The position numbers and the translations under genes are program-made. A DNA stretch of 37,596 nt from the NCBI GenBank assembly GCA_965658435.1, contig CBFHSE010000013.1, forward strand, positions 1-37,596. The letters run 5' to 3'. The notes under the pieces are model-generated. The model was not told where the DNA came from, ran no database searches, and saw only the letters and a program-made list of their open reading frames with translations. Source of the DNA: JADHLN01 sp965658435 (GTDB lineage: Bacteria > Pseudomonadota > Alphaproteobacteria > Rickettsiales > JABIRX01). Of the stretch, positions 16,422-26,000 are shown piece after piece; position 1 is the stretch's first letter; each line of letters opens with the position of its first letter.

Positions 16422-17281
16422 TGATTAAATATATTTTAGGTATTTTAGCTACAATTATAATTATAGTTTTTTTTAATTCTTTTTATATTCTTACTCAGGT
16501 AGAACAAAGTGTTGAGATAAGGTTTGGTAAGGCTGTTGATCAAGAAATTGAACCCGGTTTAAAATTAAAGCTGCCATTTATTGATGATGTTGTTTTCTTT
16601 GATAAAAGAATATTACATCTAAATGCTGAGTCTAAAGAAGTTATTGCTTCAGATAGAAAAAGGCTAATTGTTGATGCGTTTGCTAAATATAGAATCGTCA
16701 ATCCTTTGCTTTTTTATCAATCTGTTAGAACTGAAAGATCAGCTGATATTAGACTTAGCTCTGTATTGGAATCTAGTTTAAGGCAAGTTCTTGGTAATGT
16801 TCCATTAAATTCTTTATTACAGGAAGGTGGAAGATCTGAGATTATGGGCGACATTAGAGATATTGTTAATGATAAAGCATTATCATTTGGCTTAGAAGTT
16901 CTTGATGTTAGAATTATGCGTGCAGATCTACCAAGAGAAAATTCTGTAGCTATTTACAGAAGAATGCAAACTGAGAGAGAAAGAGAAGCTAAAGAATTTA
17001 GAGCTGAAGGTGAAGAGGAGGCAAAAAAAATAAAAGCTAAAGCTGAAAGAGAAAGGATAGAATTGTTAGCTGCAGCTAAAAAACAAGCCGAGATTATTAG
17101 AGGTGAAGCTGATGGAACAGCTACTAATATTTATGCAAGAGCTTTTGGTGTAGATCCTAACTTTTTTGAATTTTATTCTTCTATGAATGCATATAAAGAT
17201 TCTGTAGCTAATGAAGAGACAAATATAATAATTTCACCAGATTCTAGGTTTTTTAAATATTTAAATAATATATATAGATAA
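16421..17281 (+). CDS. hflC: FtsH protease regulator HflC
   Basis: Partner of HflK in the HflKC-FtsH complex. It has 286 residues. The N-terminal membrane segment (about 4-24) is followed by YILTQVEQSVEIRFGK and the SPFH/band-7 domain (residues 25-190, including LDVRIMRADLPREN). A charged coiled coil (TEREREAKEFRAEGEEEAKKIK region) and the ARAFGVDPNFFEFYSSMNAY block typical of HflC near the C-terminus follow. Second gene of hflK-hflC-degP, followed after one base by degP. Confidence 0.96.
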   Translation: MIKYILGILATIIIIVFFNSFYILTQVEQSVEIRFGKAVDQEIEPGLKLKLPFIDDVVFFDKRILHLNAESKEVIASDRKRLIVDAFAKYRIVNPLLFYQSVRTERSADIRLSSVLESSLRQVLGNVPLNSLLQEGGRSEIMGDIRDIVNDKALSFGLEVLDVRIMRADLPRENSVAIYRRMQTEREREAKEFRAEGEEEAKKIKAKAERERIELLAAAKKQAEIIRGEADGTATNIYARAFGVDPNFFEFYSSMNAYKDSVANEETNIIISPDSRFFKYLNNIYR

Positions 17282-17282
17282 A

Positions 17283-18746
17283 ATGTTTATTAAAATTATT
17301 AGAGTATTAATTTCTTTTAATATTTTGTTTTTTTCTTTTAATTCAGGAGCAAAATCTATAGATTTTTGTGCTTTAAATAATATTTCTTTTGCAAATATTG
17401 TAGAAAAATTAACCCCTGCCGTTGTAAATATTTCAACAAGTCAAACAGTAACTTATAAAGGATCAAACTTGGATGACTTATTTTCTGGCATGCCTAACAA
17501 TTCACCATTTAAATTTTTCTTTAAAGAGTATTTTGATGACTCATTAGGCCGGGATAAGACTGAAACAGTTACCTCTTTAGGATCTGGCTTTATAATTTCT
17601 GAAGATGGATATATTGTTACTAATAATCATGTTGTGGAAAAAGCAGATATCATTAATGTAAAATTTAATAATGATAAAATTTTAAGAGCTAAATTAATAG
17701 GAACAGATCCTAGAACAGATATTGCTCTTTTGAAAATTGATTCTAATGAAAAATTACCTTATGTAAATTTTGGTGATTCAGATAGTGCTAAAGTTGGAGA
17801 TTGGGTAATTGCAATAGGTAATCCATTTGGCCTTGGAGGAACTGTTACTGCTGGAATAATATCAGCAAGAGGAAGAAATATTGGCACTAGTAATGCTGTA
17901 GATTTTATTCAAACAGATGCTGCAATTAATAAGGGGAATTCGGGTGGTCCTATGTTTGATAGCAAGGGAAATTTAATAGGAATTAATACAGCGATATTTT
18001 CTACATCAGGAAATGGTGGTAGTATTGGTATTGGTTTTGCAATTCCTACAAATATTGCTTCATCAGTTATTAAACAGTTAAAAAATAATGGTAAGGTTGT
18101 AAGGGGTTGGCTTGGTGTTAATGTACAATATGTATCACCTAATATGGCTGAAGCAATGGATATGAAAGAAATTAAGGGTGCATATGTTGTTAAGGTTGAA
18201 CCTAATAGTCCTGCTGCAAAAGCAAAAATTAAGGAGGATGATATAATAATTTCTTTTGATGGAAAAAAAATTAAAAATGTTTCAGATCTGCCACGAATAG
18301 TTGGAAATACAGAAATAGGAAGATTGGTAAAAATAATTATCTTAAGAAACAATAATGGTAAATTGGTTGAAAAAGAATTAATAGTGAAAATTGCGAAATT
18401 AGTTGATAAGGAATCTGAAGAAAATAAGATTTCTGAAGATGATTTGGAGCAAATAGAATATTTAGGATTTAAATTATTAGAGTTAACAGATTCAATTAGA
18501 AGTAAATATAAAATATCTGAAAATATTGAAGGTATTTTAATTTTAGGTCATGGTAATGATTCAAAAAATAAAGATTCAGGCTTTATTTCTGGTGATATTA
18601 TTGTTAAGTTGAATCAGGAGCCAGTAAGTGATTTAATTAAATTTAAAAAGATTGTAGAGAAACAAAAGAAAGATGGAGGGAAATATATATTATTAACCGT
18701 TAAAAGAAATAATATTACAATTGTATCCACCGTTAATATAGAATAA
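17283..18746 (+). CDS. degP: DegP/HtrA-type periplasmic serine protease with two PDZ domains
   Basis: Periplasmic protease/chaperone for misfolded envelope proteins. It has 487 residues. A signal peptide (hydrophobic 5-20, cleavage near SGA-KS) precedes the trypsin-like domain. The catalytic triad is intact: His116 (TNNHVV), Asp146 (DPRTDIALL) and Ser220 (NKGNSGGPMF). LGSGFIISEDGYIVTN and GNPFGLGGTVTAG are HtrA signatures. PDZ1 covers about 265-365 (RGWLGVNVQYV, GAYVVKVEPNSPAAKA); a more diverged PDZ2 covers about 390-487. Together with HflKC it forms a membrane and periplasmic quality-control operon. Confidence 0.95.
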   Translation: MFIKIIRVLISFNILFFSFNSGAKSIDFCALNNISFANIVEKLTPAVVNISTSQTVTYKGSNLDDLFSGMPNNSPFKFFFKEYFDDSLGRDKTETVTSLGSGFIISEDGYIVTNNHVVEKADIINVKFNNDKILRAKLIGTDPRTDIALLKIDSNEKLPYVNFGDSDSAKVGDWVIAIGNPFGLGGTVTAGIISARGRNIGTSNAVDFIQTDAAINKGNSGGPMFDSKGNLIGINTAIFSTSGNGGSIGIGFAIPTNIASSVIKQLKNNGKVVRGWLGVNVQYVSPNMAEAMDMKEIKGAYVVKVEPNSPAAKAKIKEDDIIISFDGKKIKNVSDLPRIVGNTEIGRLVKIIILRNNNGKLVEKELIVKIAKLVDKESEENKISEDDLEQIEYLGFKLLELTDSIRSKYKISENIEGILILGHGNDSKNKDSGFISGDIIVKLNQEPVSDLIKFKKIVEKQKKDGGKYILLTVKRNNITIVSTVNIE

Positions 18747-18758
18747 AAGCGCAACTAA

Positions 18759-19661
18759 ATGACCAAAAATCCTTCATCAGCAATATTTTGGTCAATATTA
18801 TCCTCTTTTTTCGTTGCTATAATGCTTTGCGTTCTTAGATATCTATCTGCTGATTATAATTCTGTTTTTCTAGTTTTTTGGCGTAATTTATTTGCTCTTA
18901 TAATTATTTTTCCATTTTTTTTTAAAAATGGTTTCAAAAGTTTTAAAACGAATAGGTTGAGGTTATTCTGGCTTAGAGCAATAATAGGAGTTATAGCAAT
19001 GATTATTTGGTTCGAGGCCATATCTATGACTAGCTTACCTAAAGCAACTGCCCTTAGTTTTACAAGCCCAATTTTTACTATTATTGTTGCTGTTTTTTTA
19101 TTAAATGAAAAATTAACTTTGTTAAGATTCTGTTCAGTTATTATTGGTTTTATAGGTGTGTTGATTATTATTAGACCAGGCTTTGAATCTTTTGGTTTAG
19201 GAGCATATTTGGTTCTTTTTTCAACTTTATTATGGTCTTTTGCTGCAATAATAATTAAAAAATTATCAAAGACTGAATCTGCTTTATTAATAGTATTTTA
19301 TATGAATTTAATGATGTTAATTTTAGTAACACCACTTTTGTTTACATATTGGCAAAATGTAAAAATTTCTGATTTAAAATGGCTTTTTCTTCTTGGTTTA
19401 ACTTCTAATATGTCACATTATGCTTTAGCTAAGGCACTTAGTTTAGCTGATATATCTGTTATAATGCCATTTGATTTTATTAGATTGATTTTTGTTTCAA
19501 TTTTCTCATATATTTTGTTTAATGATGTTACAACAATTTATGATATAATTGGTTCAGTTGTAATTTTAACTATAGTTTTTTATTCAGCATTTAATGAATC
19601 AAAATCTGTTAAAAAGAAAATTGTTAATGTTAGAGGATATAGAAGATTTTTTGGCTCTTAA
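18759..19661 (+). CDS. EamA/DMT-superfamily transporter
   Basis: A 300-residue integral membrane protein with about ten hydrophobic segments and two EamA repeats. The first half contains FWRNLFALIIIFPFFF, LFWLRAIIGVIAMIIWFEAI and SFTSPIFTIIVAVFLLNEKL (hallmark at the end of segments 3-4). The second half contains LVLFSTLLWSFAAIIIKKL and ends with FVSIFSYILFNDV. The short lysine/arginine-rich C-terminal tail is expected to be cytosolic. The family exports amino acids and other metabolites, or in Rickettsiales imports SAM; the substrate cannot be read here. It sits 12 bp after degP and converges with fabD, overlapping by 4 bp. Confidence 0.88.
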   Translation: MTKNPSSAIFWSILSSFFVAIMLCVLRYLSADYNSVFLVFWRNLFALIIIFPFFFKNGFKSFKTNRLRLFWLRAIIGVIAMIIWFEAISMTSLPKATALSFTSPIFTIIVAVFLLNEKLTLLRFCSVIIGFIGVLIIIRPGFESFGLGAYLVLFSTLLWSFAAIIIKKLSKTESALLIVFYMNLMMLILVTPLLFTYWQNVKISDLKWLFLLGLTSNMSHYALAKALSLADISVIMPFDFIRLIFVSIFSYILFNDVTTIYDIIGSVVILTIVFYSAFNESKSVKKKIVNVRGYRRFFGS

Positions 19662-20608
19662 ATATCTAGTAATTTTAAAATATTATCTAAATCTTCAGGT
19701 TCTGATATATTATGACTATTAATATTAGGAGCTATTCTCTTATTAAGACCTGTTAATACTGTCCCTGAACCTATTTCTATTATATCGCTTACACCTTGAT
19801 TTTCTAGTTCTAGAATTGTTTCGCGCCATCTTACTTTACTTGTTACTTGTTCTATTAGTAATTTTTGTATAATATCAGTTTTATTTTCTGCTTTCGCTGA
19901 TAGATTTGTAATTATTGGAATTTCAGGAACATTAAATGTAGTTTGTAATATTTCTGGTGCTAATTTATCTTGTGCCTCTTGCATTAATTTTGAATGAAAT
20001 GCACCACTTACAGGTAATTTGATTACTTTTTTTGCACCTAATTTTTTTCCAATTGAGATTGCTTTATCAATGGCTTCTATGCTGCCGCTTATCACTATTT
20101 GCCCTTCTGAATTATCATTAGCAATTTGACAAATACCATATTTTGCAGCTTGTTTAGTAATTTCTTCTGCTATTGTAATATTAACACCTATAATTGCAGC
20201 CATAGTTCCTTTGGTTTTTTTTCCTGCATCTCGCATAGATTTACCTCTAATTTTTAGTAATTTTGCTGTATCACTTAATTTTAGCGTATTAGCAACTGTT
20301 AGAGCTGAATATTCACCAAGTGAATGACCAGCAACATAAGAGGTTAAATTAGCTAGTTTATTACTTAAATTTTCATTAATTACATTTGATATTGCAATTG
20401 ATACTGCCATTAGGGCAGGCTGAGTATTTTCTGTTTTGGTTAATTCAGATATTTCTCCCTGAAACATTAATTGAGAAAGATTTTGTGCTAATATTTCGTC
20501 AATTCCTTGGAATGTTTCTTTAGCTGTTTGGAATGATTCTGAAAAGTTTTTTCCCATACCAATTTTTTGAGAACCTTGACCTGGAAATATAAGTGCAAAT
20601 TTAGGCAT
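19658..20608 (-). CDS. fabD: Malonyl-CoA:ACP transacylase
   Basis: Transfers malonyl from CoA to acyl carrier protein for fatty-acid synthesis. It has 316 residues, family length. Visible are FPGQGSQKIGMG (8-19), the nucleophilic Ser96 in GHSLGEYSAL, Arg121 in KIRGKSM (malonyl carboxylate binding), and His205 in SGAFHSKLM. All catalytic residues are intact. It is transcribed away from the lipoprotein cluster across a 133-bp divergent gap. No other fab genes are adjacent, unlike the usual fabD-fabG-acpP cluster. Confidence 0.97.
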   Translation of the reverse strand: MPKFALIFPGQGSQKIGMGKNFSESFQTAKETFQGIDEILAQNLSQLMFQGEISELTKTENTQPALMAVSIAISNVINENLSNKLANLTSYVAGHSLGEYSALTVANTLKLSDTAKLLKIRGKSMRDAGKKTKGTMAAIIGVNITIAEEITKQAAKYGICQIANDNSEGQIVISGSIEAIDKAISIGKKLGAKKVIKLPVSGAFHSKLMQEAQDKLAPEILQTTFNVPEIPIITNLSAKAENKTDIIQKLLIEQVTSKVRWRETILELENQGVSDIIEIGSGTVLTGLNKRIAPNINSHNISEPEDLDNILKLLDI

Positions 20609-20682
20609 TTTCTTAATGTATTATTATTATAAGATTTATAAATATTTATTATCAAAAACTCAATAAATTCCTTATTTTATGC

Positions 20683-20711
20683 TTGTTTGAGTTGTAAATT
20701 TATGATATAAT
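20683..20711 (+). promoter_or_regulatory. Promoter of the lipoprotein cluster
   Basis: TTGTTT (20683-20688), a 17-bp spacer and perfect TATAAT (20706-20711), 30 bp ahead of the first gene. The leader after it (TTAGGGTTAATAAT then ATG) resembles the one at 10122 upstream of the 42-aa ORF, including AGGG as a likely Shine-Dalgarno. Confidence 0.6.
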
Positions 20712-20741
20712 ATATCTGTTTATTAATTTAGGGTTAATAAT

Positions 20742-21062
20742 ATGAGATTTTTACTTGTTTTTATAAGTTTAATATTATTATCAAATTGTGCTTCTGGAGC
20801 TTTTTCTATGCCAGATAATTGGAATTGGGGCTTCAGGCCAAGGCCATTTATGATGCGTGGTGTTCCTGATGGTAATGATGATTATTCACTTGGTTTTAGA
20901 GATGGTTGTAAATCTGTTTTAAATACTGTAGCCGAAGGTATGGTTAGAAATATTAAGCCTGTTTATGATGGTTGGTTATTAACTTCTAATAATTTATATG
21001 CATCCGGATTTGTGGATGGGGAGGAGCATTGTACTTATTTTTATGATTGGGATATTACTTAA
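20742..21062 (+). CDS. Predicted lipoprotein 1 of the DGC/YC-domain cluster
   Basis: A 106-residue protein with an N-terminal hydrophobic signal (4-14) ending LLSNC16, a plausible but atypical lipobox (Asn at -1). The mature part carries one copy of the cluster's shared domain: YSLGFRDGC (Cys56), then YDGW, then YASGFVDGEEHC (Cys97), 41 residues between the two Cys. The second motif is EEHCTYF rather than the IYC/WYC of the paralogues, so this copy is the most divergent. It is first in a four-gene plus-strand operon with its own promoter. No named family is recognised; envelope location is inferred from the signal. Confidence 0.75.
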   Translation: MRFLLVFISLILLSNCASGAFSMPDNWNWGFRPRPFMMRGVPDGNDDYSLGFRDGCKSVLNTVAEGMVRNIKPVYDGWLLTSNNLYASGFVDGEEHCTYFYDWDIT

Positions 21063-21063
21063 T

Positions 21064-21693
21064 ATGACGAAAGCAAAGAAAATTATAACATTAATCTTTA
21101 TATTTCATTTTACAGCTTGTGGGGCTGTTGGTGATTTCTTTGCTAAATCTAGCTTACTTGATATGAAACCACCTCCAGGTCCACCAGAATTTCAAGCAGC
21201 ATATGTTGATGCATGCTCAACTGCGTTAAATGAGAATCCTCATAGTCTAATAGCAGTTGGTAGGAAAAGAATGTATAAACATCCTGTATTGAATCACCGT
21301 TCAAACTTATATAGAACTATGTGGCGTGATTCATATATTTATTGTGCATTATGGATTTCATATTTAGCAGAAAAACATGTTGGTTCATTTTTTAGGCCAA
21401 GTTTTACTTTACAAAATAGAGCTATGCCAGGAACTATGAGAAAAACTCTTTATGAAGGTGCTCCTCCAGGTCCTGAAAAGTTTAGAAGGGGTTGGAAGGA
21501 TGGTTGTAACACTGGTAAGGGCGCAACTGGAAAATCTAAACATAAGCTAGTCTATAAGTTTTTTAAGGATGCTAGATTTATAGAAGGTGATGGCTTTAAC
21601 CAAGAATATGATAAGGGTTGGAGTACTGCTTTTTGGTATTGTCAAAGAGGTTACGACGTAATTGAAAGTGGAGGCAGAGGTGACTTTTTATAA
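21064..21693 (+). CDS. Predicted lipoprotein 2, two tandem DGC/YC domains
   Basis: I chose the ATG at 21064, one base after the previous stop. A longer frame from 20998 would lie inside the first gene and bury the signal. It gives 209 residues with a signal ending HFTAC19 (good lipobox). Two domain copies follow: copy A has FQAAYVDAC (Cys51) and MWRDSYIYC (Cys94); copy B has FRRGWKDGC (Cys148), VYKFFKD and YDKGWSTAFWYC (Cys193). Each is preceded by a proline-rich PPGP linker (PPPGPPEF, APPGPEKF), which supports internal duplication. Cys spacings of 43 and 45 suggest a conserved disulfide in the periplasm. Function is unknown. Confidence 0.78.
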   Translation: MTKAKKIITLIFIFHFTACGAVGDFFAKSSLLDMKPPPGPPEFQAAYVDACSTALNENPHSLIAVGRKRMYKHPVLNHRSNLYRTMWRDSYIYCALWISYLAEKHVGSFFRPSFTLQNRAMPGTMRKTLYEGAPPGPEKFRRGWKDGCNTGKGATGKSKHKLVYKFFKDARFIEGDGFNQEYDKGWSTAFWYCQRGYDVIESGGRGDFL

Positions 21694-22213
21694 AAGAAAA
21701 TTAAATCTATTATTAATATTGTTAGGTCTTAATTTATTTTTGTTCGGATGTTCAAAATATATTATAAGTCCCTCTCAAATTAAATTACCTGAATATGGTT
21801 CAAAACAAATGTTAACTGGAATTAGAGATGGTTGCGATTCAGCCCATTCATCGCGTGGAAATTCTTTATACAGAACTTTTTTTAAATTTGAACAAAAGCC
21901 AGAATTAATATTGGATGATGAGTATTATGATGCTTGGTATAGAGGATATATTTATTGCTTTCATATTGTAAATAGAAGGGCTTTTGGATCAATAGATGAT
22001 AATTTTCAATCTGAACATGGTGAGTGGTTTTGGGCAAAAGAAGGTTATAACCATAAGGGTATTGACTCTTTTCTGGATACAAAAGGAATAGATTTAGATT
22101 TTAATGGTGGTATTAAAATGCCAGGTGAAGGACAAGCTTGGTGGAACACAGGTCTTTTTGGTAATTTTGGTAAACATAAATGTAAAGGTATTTTTCAATG
22201 CGCAGCTCGTTAA
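21680..22213 (+). CDS. Predicted lipoprotein 3 of the DGC/YC-domain cluster
   Basis: I chose the GTG at 21680 because GGAGG (21670-21674) sits 5 bp upstream and the protein then begins with a compact signal ending LFLFGC24, a canonical lipobox. A TTG at 21662 would also be in frame but is less likely. It has 177 residues. One domain copy: MLTGIRDGC (Cys52), LYRTFFKF, and YYDAWYRGYIYC (Cys93). A C-terminal extension rich in Gly, Trp and acidic residues ends with two further Cys (KCKGIFQC), possibly another disulfide. It overlaps the previous gene by 14 bp and the next by 16 bp, so translation is coupled. Confidence 0.77.
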   Translation: MTFYKRKLNLLLILLGLNLFLFGCSKYIISPSQIKLPEYGSKQMLTGIRDGCDSAHSSRGNSLYRTFFKFEQKPELILDDEYYDAWYRGYIYCFHIVNRRAFGSIDDNFQSEHGEWFWAKEGYNHKGIDSFLDTKGIDLDFNGGIKMPGEGQAWWNTGLFGNFGKHKCKGIFQCAAR

Positions 22214-22671
22214 AATTAATATTTATATTCTTGTTTTTCCTGTCATTCTCTGCTTGTGATTTGACAAAAAATAATATATTAGCACCCAATAAAAGGTTGT
22301 TTAAACAACTGCCTGAGGCAGCAGATGATTATGAGGATTATAAACAAGGCTGGCTTGATGGTTGTGAAACAGGGATGGCAACAGGATTTGCAAATGATTA
22401 TTATAAAACCTTCTATAAGTTTAATAAAGATATAGAAATGGTAAAGCAAGGTGTAAAGCCATATTTAAGAGCCTGGTCAACAGCGATGATATATTGTAGA
22501 CATTATGTTTTAGCAACCTTAAAAGAAGCAGGAATGCAACCAAGATTGCCAGGTCAAGGATTCCCAATGCCATTAGGAGGTGAAGAAGGCGAGGGTAAAG
22601 CATTTGGTCATGGTGTTTTTAAAACTTGGGATTTTGATAAGCATGGAGCCCAAGGACTATCTCGCTGGTAA
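22198..22671 (+). CDS. Predicted lipoprotein 4 of the DGC/YC-domain cluster
   Basis: A 157-residue protein. The signal (5-19) ends in FSAC20, a good lipobox. The domain is the clearest copy: YKQGWLDGC (Cys56), FYKFNKD, YLRAWSTAMIYC (Cys100), 44 residues between Cys. It matches domain copy B of the second protein closely (GW.DGC.TG, KF.KD, W.TA..YC). A Gly/Pro-rich tail (LPGQGFPMPLGGEEGEG) follows. Its start lies inside the third gene. It is the last gene of the operon, followed by palindromic repeats that may end the transcript. Confidence 0.78.
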   Translation: MRSSLKLIFIFLFFLSFSACDLTKNNILAPNKRLFKQLPEAADDYEDYKQGWLDGCETGMATGFANDYYKTFYKFNKDIEMVKQGVKPYLRAWSTAMIYCRHYVLATLKEAGMQPRLPGQGFPMPLGGEEGEGKAFGHGVFKTWDFDKHGAQGLSRW

Positions 22672-22687
22672 AAAATTGATCTTTTAA

Positions 22688-22752
22688 GCTCTTTTTAATA
22701 AAACTTCTATTCATTTAGTATGGCTAAACTTCATATTAGTTTTAATAAAAAT
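22688..22752. repeat. 65-bp near-palindromic intergenic repeat, copy 1
   Basis: Identical at 63 of 65 positions to copy 2 (22817-22881). The ends are inverted: the left end CTTTTTAATAAAACT and right end AGTTTTAATAAAAAT pair over about 13 bp with one internal mismatch, so the unit can fold into a long A/U-rich hairpin. It lies 17 bp after the lipoprotein operon and might also act in transcript termination. Confidence 0.85.
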
Positions 22753-22816
22753 AGCAGTAAAATCTCTAATTTTTTGGAAATAGCTAAACAGCTGAATATT
22801 TGCTTGTATTTCTTAC

Positions 22817-22881
22817 GCTCTTTTTAATAAAACCTCTATTCATTTCGTATGGCTAAACTTCATATTAGTTTTAATAAAAAT
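22817..22881. repeat. 65-bp near-palindromic intergenic repeat, copy 2
   Basis: Same orientation as copy 1, starting 129 bp after it, with 2 substitutions. The 64 bp between the copies is unrelated sequence, so this is not a simple tandem array. No third copy was seen in the window. It may be a REP/MITE-like genome repeat. Confidence 0.85.
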
Positions 22882-22930
22882 GCCTTATTATTTTAGGAAC
22901 AAGTTATAATATTTGTGGATTTTTATGAGA

Positions 22931-23007
22931 TGGTGGGTCAGGTAGGGCTTGAACCTACGACCCCAACGTTATGAGCGTCGTGCTCTAACCAACTGAGCTA
23001 CTGACCC
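22931..23007 (-). tRNA. tRNA-Met (CAU), elongator type
   Basis: A 77-nt cloverleaf read on the minus strand with encoded CCA. The acceptor stem GGGTCAG/CTGACCC is perfect. The D-loop is AGCTCAGTTGGTTAGAGC, the anticodon loop CTCATAA, and the T-arm contains GGTTCAA. The body, with a GGGGTC variable region, resembles elongator tRNA-Met rather than the initiator (which lacks the first pair) or tRNA-Ile2. Confidence 0.93.
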
Positions 23008-23057
23008 AATTTGAGTTTTTTATAAGGTTAAAGATTAATTCTTGCAAGAAATTTATA

Positions 23058-26000
23058 TTATTTAAGCTTATTTTTTATGTTTTTTAATATATTTAATTTT
23101 TTTGTTTGGAATTGATGTCCAATTAATAATAAGGCAGGGGTTAAGAATAATGTTAATATTGTAGCAAAACTAAGTCCACTTGCTATGGTTGTAGATAATT
23201 GTTGCCACCATTGGCTTGAAGGTGAGTTAAAAAAAACATCTCTAGAAAAAAAATTAATATTCATGCTATATACCATTGGTAATAAACCTAGCACTGTAGT
23301 TATTGATGTTAGTAATATTGGTCTAACTCTTAATTTTGCTGTTTCTATAATGGCTTTTTTTACATTATTTTCATTTTTTACATGCTTATCAAAGCTATCT
23401 ATAAAAATTATATTATTATTAACTACAATACCTGCCAGTGAAATAATCCCCAAGCCGCACATAACGATACCAAATGGTGAGTTTGATATTAATAATGCTA
23501 TTAATACCCCTGTTGTTGATAAATAAGCTGCACTTAAAATAATGAACATTTTATAGAATGAGTTAAATTGAATAATTAGCACTAGGGCAATTGCCAATAT
23601 TGCTAAAATAAAAGCATTTTTTAAGAAATTTTGAGTTTCCTTACTTTGCTCATCTTCACCTTTGAAATTTACTTTTATTTTTTGATTTAGACTGTCATTT
23701 TTTAGCCAGTTTTTTATTATGTTTACCCCCTCATATGGAAATTTATCTGCAGCCATATTTGCTTTTATGTAAATCACTCTTTTAGAATTGCTGCGTTCAA
23801 TTTTATTGAGTTCTTGCTTTGATTCTTTTGTTATAAAATTACTAATTGGGATGTTTTTTTCATCATCTTTTATAATTTTTAGGAGATCAAATTGGGATAG
23901 ATTACGATATTTCTCAGGAAATCTGATTACTATATCAACTTCTTCATCATTATTATCTGGACGGTAATTAGTCGCTATAATACCATTTGTTACTAGTTTT
24001 ATAAAATTTCCTACCTCATTAATTGAAACATTGGCATATTCTGCTAATTCTTTATTTATGTTGAATTTCCATTCAATAGATGGCAGTTGTGTTGAATCTT
24101 CAACATCTCTAAATGCTTGATTGTTTTTAAGAAATTTGATAAGTTTTTTTGCTTCTTCTTCAATAATTTGATTATTTGATGCAGTAATTTCTAATTGAAT
24201 ATCCTTTCCGCTTTGAGGGCCTTTCTTTTCTGCTGCTGTTTCAATAATTATTCCTGCAAATTTTTTATTTAAATCATTTTGTAATTTATTTAATATTTCT
24301 TTAGCTTTTGGTCTATATCTCCAATTTGAAAACTGAATTTGTAAGACAGATATTGTATCCTCTGGGTTACTATTACCCCTCATATTTGAATTTGTGGATC
24401 CTGCTCTTGAATATAATATTTTAATACCATCTGGGTGATTATTGAGAATGTATTTTTCAATTTCTTGGCTTAATTTATCTTTTTCATAAATCGATAAGTT
24501 ACCTCTTGCTCTAATTTGTATGGAAGCATTATCTGGTTCTATATTTGGAAAAAATTCAATACCATTGCCATAATTTTTAAAAAGATAAATGGAGCCAATT
24601 AAGAATAAAAATATAATACCACAAAATCTTAAAGGTTTGTTTAGAATTTTGTTAAGAAGATTTTCATAGAGTTTTAATAAATTTTCAAAAAAAGGAGATT
24701 TAATATTTTCTTCTTTATCTAATTTAAACCATGAACCTATTATTGGTATGAAAACTAAGGCTACAAGTAATGATGAGCTTAAGGTAATTATTAATGTTAG
24801 AGGTATATAATACATAAATTGTCCAACCACTCCTGGCCAAAATAATAAGGGCATAAAAACAATTAAGGTTGTTAAGGTGGATATTATAATAGGCATATAC
24901 ATTCTTTTTACTGATAATGCATAAGCTTCTTTTGGTGCTATATTTTCTTTTAATTTCTTATCTGCATATTCTGTAATTACAATTGCGGAATCAACAATTA
25001 ATCCAACTGATAAGATTAAGGAAAATAATACTACTACATTAAGGGTAACTCCAATATTTTTTAAAATTAATATTGCAATAACAAAGCATAATGGAATTGA
25101 AAGGGCGGAAAGAATTGCTGGTCTTAATCCAACTGTTAATAATAAGGTTAGCAGAACTAAAATTATAGCAAAAATAATATTATTTTGTAGATCATAATTA
25201 GTAGTTATAATTCTTTTTGAGGAATCTTGAGAGTAAGTTATTTTTATATTTTCTGGTAAATATTGTTTTTGTTGAGCTATTGTTTTTTTAATAGAGCTTA
25301 CAGTTTCAATTACGTTTTTTCCTGACCTTTTTGATATTTCTAAGGTTACTGCTTTTTCACCATTTACTCTAGCTATCGAATTTCTGGTTTTATAGCCTTG
25401 TTTAATTTCTGCAATATCCTTAAATTTAATAATTCTTTGTTCGTTTTTTTTAACTGGGATATTTGCTATATCTTCAATATTTTCTATCAAGCCAGGAATT
25501 TTAATGGCATATCTACTTGAATCAGAAATTAAAGCTCCTGCTGTAACCAATTGATTATTTTTAATTAAGCTTTCTATTAGTTCTGTGGTTATATTATATG
25601 ATTCTAATTTTACAGGATCTATTATAATTTCTATAGTTTCTTCTAAATCACCAGCAATATTTACATCTAATATATTAGGCAATGTTTCAATAACATCCTT
25701 TAAATCTTTAGCTGCATTAACTAATATTTTTTCATTATTACTTCCACTTAAAATTACATTTAAAATTGGAAATTCACTAAAAATAATTTCCTTTATAATT
25801 GGTTCATCTATATCTTTAGGTAATTTTGATTTTGCAATATCTATTTTATCTTTGACATCCTCTAATGCTTTTTTAGAATCAAAACCTGCTTCAAATTCTA
25901 AAATTATTGATGCTTTTCCTTCTATTGAATATGAAGTTAGATTTTTAATGCTTTCAATTGATTGTAATTCCTTTTCACTCGGTTTTAAAAGTAATTTTTC

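Noticed and set aside
17909..18352. Long antisense frame inside degP
   Set aside because: It lies wholly within a clear protease gene with intact catalytic motifs. Low-GC codon bias produces such shadows.
22931..23007. tRNA-Ile2 (CAU, lysidine-modified) instead of tRNA-Met
   Set aside because: The body and GGGGTC variable region match elongator tRNA-Met much better than tRNA-Ile2 as I know them.
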